This document shows, piece by piece, positions 58,421-64,000 of a stretch of DNA of 64,000 bases. Source of the DNA: Streptomyces sp. Ru62 (GTDB lineage: Bacteria > Actinomycetota > Actinomycetes > Streptomycetales > Streptomycetaceae); NCBI RefSeq assembly GCF_002920615.1, contig NZ_PQSU01000004.1:124001-188000 (forward strand). The letters run 5' to 3'. How positions within the stretch are numbered: position 1 is the stretch's first letter; each line of letters opens with the position of its first letter. Under the pieces are notes generated by a model that was given only the letters and a program-made list of their open reading frames with translations, made no database searches and was not told the origin of the DNA. The position numbers were made by a program, and so were the translations under genes.

Positions 58421-59370
58421 CCGCCACCACCGAACCCGTGGACCCGTTCGTGCACCCCGCGCTCTTCTACGCCGACGCGCGGGAGTACGTCGCCGGCACC
58501 GTGCCGTTCGTCCGGGCGGCGCTGACGGCCGGCGAGCCGGTCGCGGTCGCCGTCCCCGGCGAGAACCTGCGGCTGATCCAGGACGAGCTGGGCGCCGACG
58601 GCGCCGCCGTACGCTTCCTGGACATGCGGGAGGCCGGACGCAACCCCGGCCGGATCATCCCCGGTGTGCTGCGCGCCTTCGCCGACGCCCAGTCGCCCGG
58701 CCGCCGGGTCCACATCATCGGCGAGCCGGTCTGGGCGGGCCGCAGCCCGGCCGAGTACCCGGCCTGCGCCCAGCACGAGGCGCTCATCAACGCGGCCTTC
58801 CGGGGCCGCGAGGTCACCATCCTGTGCCCGTACGACACCGCCCGCCTGGACGAGCGGGCGCTCGCCGACGCGCACGCCACCCACCCGGTCGTCATCCCGG
58901 CCGGCTCCGGCGCCGAACGGACCAGCGCCGACTACGACCCCGACGGCGTGGTCTCCCGCTACAACGAGCCGCTGCCACCCGCCCCCGGCGCCGGCCCCGA
59001 CGTGCTGCGCTGTTCCTTCGACGAGGACTCCCTGTCCGCCGTCCGGCATCTGGCCACCGACCACGGCGCCCGGCTGGGCCTGACCGGCCTGGGCCTGGAG
59101 AACCTGGCGCTGATCACCGCGGAGCTGACCACGAACAGCGTCGTCCACGGCGGTGGCACCGGCGCCCTGACGGTGTGGTCCGAGGACGGGTACGTACTGT
59201 GCGAGGTCCGCGACAAGGGCCGCCTCGCCGACCCGCTGGCCGGCCGCCGCCCCGCCGGCCGCGACCAGCGGGGCGGACGCGGACTGCTGCTGGTCAACCT
59301 GGTGTCGGACCTGGTTCGCACGCACACCGGCCCGGAGGGCACGACGATCCGCTCCTACCTGCGCCGCTGA
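58417..59370 (+). CDS. MEDS-domain sensor with HATPase (anti-sigma-like) domain
   Basis: The 317-aa protein has an N-terminal MEDS domain (FVHPALFYADAREYVAGTVP, GEPVAVAVPGENL, VHIIGEPVW) and a C-terminal GHKL ATPase domain: ENLALITAELTTNSVVHGGG (N box), VRDKGRLADP (G1) and GGRGLLLVNLV (G2). No dimerisation/His-phosphorylation domain is seen, so it is closer to RsbW-type anti-sigma kinases than to classic histidine kinases. It is coupled to the STAS protein, the expected partner-switching arrangement. The sensed signal is unknown. Confidence 0.88.
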   Translation: MTATTEPVDPFVHPALFYADAREYVAGTVPFVRAALTAGEPVAVAVPGENLRLIQDELGADGAAVRFLDMREAGRNPGRIIPGVLRAFADAQSPGRRVHIIGEPVWAGRSPAEYPACAQHEALINAAFRGREVTILCPYDTARLDERALADAHATHPVVIPAGSGAERTSADYDPDGVVSRYNEPLPPAPGAGPDVLRCSFDEDSLSAVRHLATDHGARLGLTGLGLENLALITAELTTNSVVHGGGTGALTVWSEDGYVLCEVRDKGRLADPLAGRRPAGRDQRGGRGLLLVNLVSDLVRTHTGPEGTTIRSYLRR

Positions 59371-59388
59371 CGGCACCCCGGAGCGGGC

Positions 59389-60426
59389 TCAGCCGGCGAG
59401 CGGGTTCAGGACCAGCGGTTCGATCCGGCCCTCCAGCATGGCGCCCAGTCCCTGCGCCGCGCACACGTCGGGCCGCTCGGCGATGTGCACCGGCATCCCG
59501 GTGGCCCGCCGCAGCATCTGGTCGAACCCGGGCAGCAGCGCCGAGCCGCCGACCATCACGATCCCGCGGTCGGCGAGGTCGGCCACCAGGTCCGGCGGGC
59601 ACTCCCGCAGCACCTTGCCGATGGCGTCCAGGACGGCCGTCAGCGGGGTCTGGATCGCGTCGCGCACGGCGGCGGTGTCCACCCGCACACTGCGCGCCAG
59701 CCCCGTCGCCACGTCCCGGCCGTGGATCTCGGTCGACGCCGGACCGTGCGGGGTCAGCCCGTTGCCCGACAGGGCCAGTTGCAGCGGCCGTACCGCCTGG
59801 CTGGGCAGCATCAGCGCGTGCGCGTGCCGCAGGTGCTGCACGATCGCGTGGTCCACGGCCTCGCCGCCCACCGGGATCCGCTCGGCGGTGACGATGGAGC
59901 CCAGCGAGAGCACCGCGACCTGGGTCGCCGCCGCCCCGCACACCATGACCATGGTGGCCTCGGGCCGCTCCACCGGCAGCCCGCACCCCACGGCGGCGGC
60001 GATCAGCGTGTCGACCAGCTCCACCCGCCTGGCCCCCAGCCCGACCAGCGTCTCGATCGTGGCACGCCGGGCCAGCGGATCGGCGTCGTGCGGGGCACAG
60101 GCCGCCGCCCGCAGCCGGGGCTTGCGGCGCAGCGCCCGGCGCATCTTGTCGCCGAGCAGATGCCGCAGCATCCGCTGGGCCATCTCGATGTCCACCACCG
60201 TGCCCCCGGCGATGGGCCGTACGACCCTGATGTAGTCCGGGGTGCGCCCCGTCATCTTCTCCGCGAACTCGCCCACGGCTATCAGCGCGCCGGTACGGGT
60301 GTTCACGGCGGCGACCGAGGGCTGGTCCACGACCAGGCCGGAGCCCTTCACATACACCCGGGTGCGGGCCGCCCCGAGGTCGACGGCGAAGTGACAGCGG
60401 CGCAGCCGCTCCAGGCTGACGGTCAC
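59389..60426 (-). CDS. MreB/Mbl-like actin homologue
   Basis: The 345-aa protein begins RCHFAVDLGAARTRVYVKGS (phosphate 1 loop) and has GGTVVDIEMAQRMLRHLL, ATMVMVCGAAATQVAVLSLG (phosphate 2) and DRGIVMVGGSALLPGFDQML (adenosine motif). It differs clearly from canonical MreB and lacks mreC/mreD neighbours, so it is probably the Streptomyces Mbl-type paralogue linked to spore wall. GTG at 60426 has GGGAGG eight bases upstream. A small CCCGCC/GGCGGG hairpin lies in the 60427-60584 gap to the next gene. Confidence 0.85.
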   Translation of the reverse strand: MTVSLERLRRCHFAVDLGAARTRVYVKGSGLVVDQPSVAAVNTRTGALIAVGEFAEKMTGRTPDYIRVVRPIAGGTVVDIEMAQRMLRHLLGDKMRRALRRKPRLRAAACAPHDADPLARRATIETLVGLGARRVELVDTLIAAAVGCGLPVERPEATMVMVCGAAATQVAVLSLGSIVTAERIPVGGEAVDHAIVQHLRHAHALMLPSQAVRPLQLALSGNGLTPHGPASTEIHGRDVATGLARSVRVDTAAVRDAIQTPLTAVLDAIGKVLRECPPDLVADLADRGIVMVGGSALLPGFDQMLRRATGMPVHIAERPDVCAAQGLGAMLEGRIEPLVLNPLAG

Positions 60427-60584
60427 GGCGGATCCTCCCGAGTGCGCGGGCCTTGGGGTCCCCCGCCTGTCCGGCGGGCTCACTGGAATCCTGCGCGGGT
60501 CCGGGAGCGGGCGCCTTTCCTGGGCCGCCGGGCGGGGTGCCGCCGAACGGGCGTAATCTCCGGCCTCCCCGGAGTGTCGGCGGG

Positions 60585-63500
60585 TCAGCGGGCGCGAAGG
60601 GCCTCCACCAGCGGTTCGAGCGAGGAGACCGTGACCTCGCTGCCGCCCTCGCGCAGGACGCGCCGGCCGGCGGCGGTGGGCGCGTAGCCGACGAAGGGGA
60701 GGCCGAGCTGCTGGGCCGCGGTGAGTTCGGCGACCGAGGAGCTGATCAGGACGCAGGAGCGGGCCGGTGCGCCGGCGGCGGTCAGGGCGCGCAGCAGACA
60801 GTCGGGGTGGGGCGTCAGCAGACTGAGGTCGGCGCGGCGGCCGTGGATGCCCGCGAGGGGCAGCCGGTAGGGCTCCAGGCAGCGGTGGACGGCCTGGCTG
60901 CACACGTCCGTCACCACGCTGACCCGGCGGCCGGAGCGGTGCAGGGCGCGGACGAGCGCGAGGGAGCGGTGCGTCGTCGGCGCGTCCGGCACGGCCCGCA
61001 GTTCCAGTTCGTCCAGCCGCGCCCGCAGCAGCGGGCCGAGCCCGTCGTGGGCGAAGGCGCGCAGCAGGTCCAGCGGGTGCGTGAACGCCTCCCGGCCGGG
61101 GACGCCCGCGACCGACAGCGGCCGGCCCGCGAGCGCGTCCTGCGGATCGCGGTGGTCGGCGACGACGGACAGCAGGTCGAGGACGGCCTCCCGGGCCGTC
61201 TGCGCCGGGAACAGCCGGGCGAGGGGCCCGTCGAAGCCGACCAGCACCGTCTCGGCGCCCGCGAGGAGCGCCGCCAGCCGCCGGCGGGACGGGACCGGTG
61301 GCTCCGCCGCCGGCGCGGGCGCCCACTCGGGGACCAGCTGCACGGCGTACGACACCGTCAGTCCCGGGACCGGCCAGTCGTCCACCCCGGCGTTCACCGC
61401 CCGCTGGGCCGCGCCCGCCCGGCGCGGCGGATAGCGGCGCGTGACGGGGGCCGCCGCGCCGCGCAGATGCTCCAGCAGGAGCCCGGACACACCGCTGGCC
61501 TCGGCACGGACGAACGCCACCGGATCGTCCACCCGCCAGGACAGCTTCACCGCGGCGGTGAACGCGCCCTTGCCGGAACTCGGCAGGGACACGAGCTTCC
61601 GGGTCTCGTGCGGGGTGAGGTCGACCGTGTAGTACGTCTCCGGACGGGGCGAACGCGTCCCGTAGGGGTGGATCGGGTCGAGCAGCGTCAGCGGGCCGCC
61701 GGGCCGCGTGTGGACGACGGCCGTGCGCCCCGGTGTGGGCACGCCCAGCTCGCGCAGGTCGTGCGTGATGAACGGGCCCCGCACCAGATCCCGCTCCCCG
61801 GGCTCGGCGGGCCCCGGCCCGAGCGGGCAGTACCAGGCGGCCGGCGGGCTGTCCGGGGCGCTGTCGCGGAACAGCGGCCGGAACCGCTGCGAGCGCCGGG
61901 CGGCGGAGCTGGCGGCGAACTCGTCGTACAGGGCGGGCGGTACGACGACCAGCACGTCCGCGGCGTCCTCCGGCGGCCGGACGGGCGGCCGGCCGAACGT
62001 GACCCGCAGCCGCGGCGGGTCGGTCAGCCGGGCGAGCGCCTGGGGGAGTTCGCGCAGTACGGCGACGAGGACGGGCAGGAGATAGGCGCCGGGGGCGGTG
62101 CGCACCAGGTAGCCGTCCGGGCGGACCTCCGCCTCGTACTGCCGGGGGCTGAGGGAGCCGCGCGCGAGGATCTCGTGCACGGTGGCTTCGAGCGTGATGC
62201 GGGCTTCCGGGCGGCCGGTGAGTCCGTCGGCCGTGAAGCGGATCCCGGCCGGCTCGGCAGCGGTGCCGACGGGACCGCTCCGCCGCTCCCGGCCCAGCCG
62301 CAGCAGCCGTTCGGCGCCGCGCCGCTGGGCCTCCGCGTCGGCGGAGAGGAGCGCGGCGACGGCCGGGCCCAGCTCCGTCCCGAGCGCGTCGGAGTCGTCG
62401 GGGTGCAGGGCGCGCGCGATGCCCCCGAGCGCCCGGAGCGCCTTCTCCCGGCTCCCGTGGACCACCGGCGCGGAGTCCAGACAGGTCAGCACCGGCCCGT
62501 CCGGGCCGAGCACGACGGCATGGGTGTCCAGCACACCGCGCGGGCCGTCCTGCGCGTGCAGCGCGAGGACCGCCTCGGCCAGCGGCGGGAGCAGCGCGCG
62601 GACCTCCTCGGCGGGCAGGCCGCCCGGAGCGTCCCGGAGGCGCCGGCGCAGGGTCCGGCCGGCGACGAACTCCCGGACCAGGTACGGCGATCCGTCGGCG
62701 ACGCCGTGGTCACGGACCGGTGCGATGCCGGGGTGGCGCAGCTCGCCGAGGCGCCGTCCGAGGTCCTGGAGGGCGGCGGTGGACCGTCCCGGCGGATACC
62801 GGTGCAGCACGACGAGCGTGTCACCGTCCCGGGTGTCCTGGGCCAACCAGCCCGTGCGGTCCGTGCCGCCTGTGCCGCCTGTGCCGCCTGTGCCGCCCGT
62901 CCCGCCGGTCCCGCCCGAGGCGCCCGTCCCGCCCGCGCCGTCGGCCCGCCGCAGCAGCCGGTACCGCCCCGCGAACAGCTCCCCGGCGCCGTCCGCCGTC
63001 AGCCGGCGGACGCTGTCCTCGCTGACCGTGGCGAACGGATCGCCCCCCGGGGCCGTCCCCGTGCCCCGCGCGTCCGGTACCGATGCCCGGAACTCGCCCG
63101 GCGCCCGGCCCGCCCTGCGGTCGATGAACTCGCCCATGCGGTCGAGGAGTCCGGTGGTGCGGTGGCGGTCGGTGCGGGGCAGGCCGAGCAGCAGCAGCTC
63201 GCGCACGCCGTCCCGGAAGGCGTAGGAGCCGGGCGGGCCGTCCGGGGCGGTGGTGAGCATCCCGCTGACGATCACCTCGGCCAGGTGCTGGGGACGCGGA
63301 TCGGGTTCGACGGCGGCCTGGACCAGGCGCATCACCGGCAGGTCGGGGCGGCCCACCGCGAGATGGCCGGCCAGCCGGACCGCCTCCGGGGAGGCGGTCG
63401 CCCGGAACCGCAGGACCAGCTCCTCGGCGGACAGCAGCCCGACGTCCGTACGGTCCTCGGCGTCCGCGGGCAGCGGGCGCCCCAGCCGGGCGACCGCGCC

Positions 63501-64000
63501 CGGGAACCCCCCGCCGCCCGGGGTGGCGAGCAGCCCGGCCCAGTGCGCGAGCCACCGCGGCTCCGGCTCCAGCACGGGGAGCGGGACCGCACCGCCGGTC
63601 ACGGCCGGCTCGGGCGGCTCGTACGGGGTGAACGCGAGCGTCGCCGTGGGGGCGGCGGGGTGCGGGGCCGACAGGGTGCCCGGGGTGGTGGGCAGGGCGG
63701 TGTCCCGCCACAGGTGTTCCGGCAGCGGTTGGACGACGGCCAGGGGCATCCGGCGCGCCCAGCGGTGCAGGGTGGCGAACCAGCGGGTGCCGGCCGGACC
63801 CTCCCGCCACTGCGGGCCCATGCAGTCGCTGATCAGGAGGGTGACGGTACGGCCGTCGGCGGGGGCGTGCGGGTCGGCTCCGCGCACGGTTCCGTCTGCG
63901 GCGGCGCGGTGGAGGGCGACCGTCCGGAAGGCGCCCGACTGGGCCAGCACCGTGTGCAGTTCGCGGATCAGGGGCCGCCAGACCGGCATCGTGGGGCCGG
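60585..64000 (-). CDS. SAV_2336-type multidomain protein with pseudokinase and HAD-like domain (5' end outside window)
   Basis: At least 1137 aa. The N-terminal part (MPVWRPLIRELHTVLAQSG, VTLLISDCMGPQWREG, LPEHLWRDTALPTTPG) matches the SAV_2336 N-terminal family. Preceding codons read GPT in frame, as in the family's usual start, so the true start is beyond 64000. Next comes a kinase-like domain (AGRYRLLRRAD to VLTCLDSAPV) without HRD or DFG, thus a pseudokinase; its Gly loop is replaced by a GGT repeat. A middle domain has YYTVDLTPHETRKLVSLPSS and LSWRVDDPVAFV, similar to SPFH/band-7. The C-terminus has VLVGFDGPLARLF and VCSQAVHRCLEPYRLP, HAD-like. Role unknown; related proteins belong to conflict or signalling systems. 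Confidence 0.7.
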   Translation of the reverse strand, partial: GPTMPVWRPLIRELHTVLAQSGAFRTVALHRAAADGTVRGADPHAPADGRTVTLLISDCMGPQWREGPAGTRWFATLHRWARRMPLAVVQPLPEHLWRDTALPTTPGTLSAPHPAAPTATLAFTPYEPPEPAVTGGAVPLPVLEPEPRWLAHWAGLLATPGGGGFPGAVARLGRPLPADAEDRTDVGLLSAEELVLRFRATASPEAVRLAGHLAVGRPDLPVMRLVQAAVEPDPRPQHLAEVIVSGMLTTAPDGPPGSYAFRDGVRELLLLGLPRTDRHRTTGLLDRMGEFIDRRAGRAPGEFRASVPDARGTGTAPGGDPFATVSEDSVRRLTADGAGELFAGRYRLLRRADGAGGTGASGGTGGTGGTGGTGGTGGTDRTGWLAQDTRDGDTLVVLHRYPPGRSTAALQDLGRRLGELRHPGIAPVRDHGVADGSPYLVREFVAGRTLRRRLRDAPGGLPAEEVRALLPPLAEAVLALHAQDGPRGVLDTHAVVLGPDGPVLTCLDSAPVVHGSREKALRALGGIARALHPDDSDALGTELGPAVAALLSADAEAQRRGAERLLRLGRERRSGPVGTAAEPAGIRFTADGLTGRPEARITLEATVHEILARGSLSPRQYEAEVRPDGYLVRTAPGAYLLPVLVAVLRELPQALARLTDPPRLRVTFGRPPVRPPEDAADVLVVVPPALYDEFAASSAARRSQRFRPLFRDSAPDSPPAAWYCPLGPGPAEPGERDLVRGPFITHDLRELGVPTPGRTAVVHTRPGGPLTLLDPIHPYGTRSPRPETYYTVDLTPHETRKLVSLPSSGKGAFTAAVKLSWRVDDPVAFVRAEASGVSGLLLEHLRGAAAPVTRRYPPRRAGAAQRAVNAGVDDWPVPGLTVSYAVQLVPEWAPAPAAEPPVPSRRRLAALLAGAETVLVGFDGPLARLFPAQTAREAVLDLLSVVADHRDPQDALAGRPLSVAGVPGREAFTHPLDLLRAFAHDGLGPLLRARLDELELRAVPDAPTTHRSLALVRALHRSGRRVSVVTDVCSQAVHRCLEPYRLPLAGIHGRRADLSLLTPHPDCLLRALTAAGAPARSCVLISSSVAELTAAQQLGLPFVGYAPTAAGRRVLREGGSEVTVSSLEPLVEALRAR
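62855..62945. repeat. 9-bp tandem repeats in the pseudokinase region
   Basis: CCTGTGCCG repeats head to tail and degrades into CCCGTCCCG, encoding GGT/GGTG units (SGGTGGTGGTGG) on the minus strand. It lies exactly where the nucleotide-binding Gly loop of a kinase should be. Confidence 0.75.

Noticed and set aside
62855..62945. Short regular repeats considered as a CRISPR array
   Set aside because: Unit is 9 bp with no unique spacers and it lies in frame within a gene.

Overview
The window is chromosomal DNA from a Streptomyces. It has very high GC, strong GC bias at third codon positions, many GTG starts, Streptomyces-type dispersed repeats and tRNA genes without an encoded CCA. The gene order (pyruvate phosphate dikinase, nir genes, assimilatory nitrate reductase, dgt, dnaG, an HrdA-like sigma factor) looks like the core-chromosome block I remember from S. 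coelicolor. That comparison is from memory, not from an alignment.

Layout. 0-2.3 kb: a decayed minus-strand locus (DUF6766-like remnant, an intact 27-aa membrane peptide, a gene with an internal TGA) and a DHA2-type exporter. 2.4-10.6 kb: dusB, a membrane sulfatase/LtaS-like protein, two trehalase/debranching-like (alpha/alpha)6 enzymes in one overlapping operon, and a divergent ROK repressor. 10.6-17.4 kb: a large nested inverted repeat, ppdK, a small unknown gene, and a sugar ABC importer without its own ATPase. 17.4-19.1 kb: dead SDR and TetR genes with a surviving palindrome, then a quinone oxidoreductase. 19.1-33.5 kb: a nitrogen and siroheme block (nirD, nirB, a NirB-like flavoprotein under a GlnR-type box, nasA, a CbiX-type chelatase) with an imine-reductase-like/HxlR pair, a class F sortase with a surface protein, a secreted M4 protease, a GGCT-like protein, an arylamine N-acetyltransferase and a DUF218 protein between them. 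33.6-45.2 kb: dgt, a ferredoxin reductase-like flavoprotein, dnaG, hrdA-like sigma, a heterodimeric ABC exporter, an FGGY kinase and a YtxH-like protein. 45.3-47.3 kb: two identical tandem tRNA-Asn genes, a CAU tRNA, a VapBC module and a WYL-domain remnant, which together resemble an old integration site.

The most interesting part is 48.4-56.0 kb. A promoter with clear -35 and -10 boxes lies between two DasR-like (dre) half-palindromes that also form an inverted repeat. It drives five same-strand genes: a PhyH-type Fe(II)/2-oxoglutarate dioxygenase with a TTA (bldA) codon at position 9, a glycosyltransferase fused to an epimerase-like domain lacking the YxxxK motif, an MFS exporter, a UDP-(N-acetyl)hexosamine-type dehydrogenase, and an AsnB-type amidotransferase. 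My inference is a small pathway that oxidises a nucleotide sugar to a uronic acid, may amidate it, transfers and hydroxylates the product, and exports it, with control by GlcNAc status and development.

56.0-64.0 kb holds regulatory and cytoskeletal genes: a Ser/Thr kinase with a C-terminal beta-rich domain, STAS and MEDS/HATPase proteins, an MreB paralogue, and a very large SAV_2336-type protein. The last combines an N-terminal domain, a pseudokinase, an SPFH-like segment and a HAD-like domain, and runs off the right edge.
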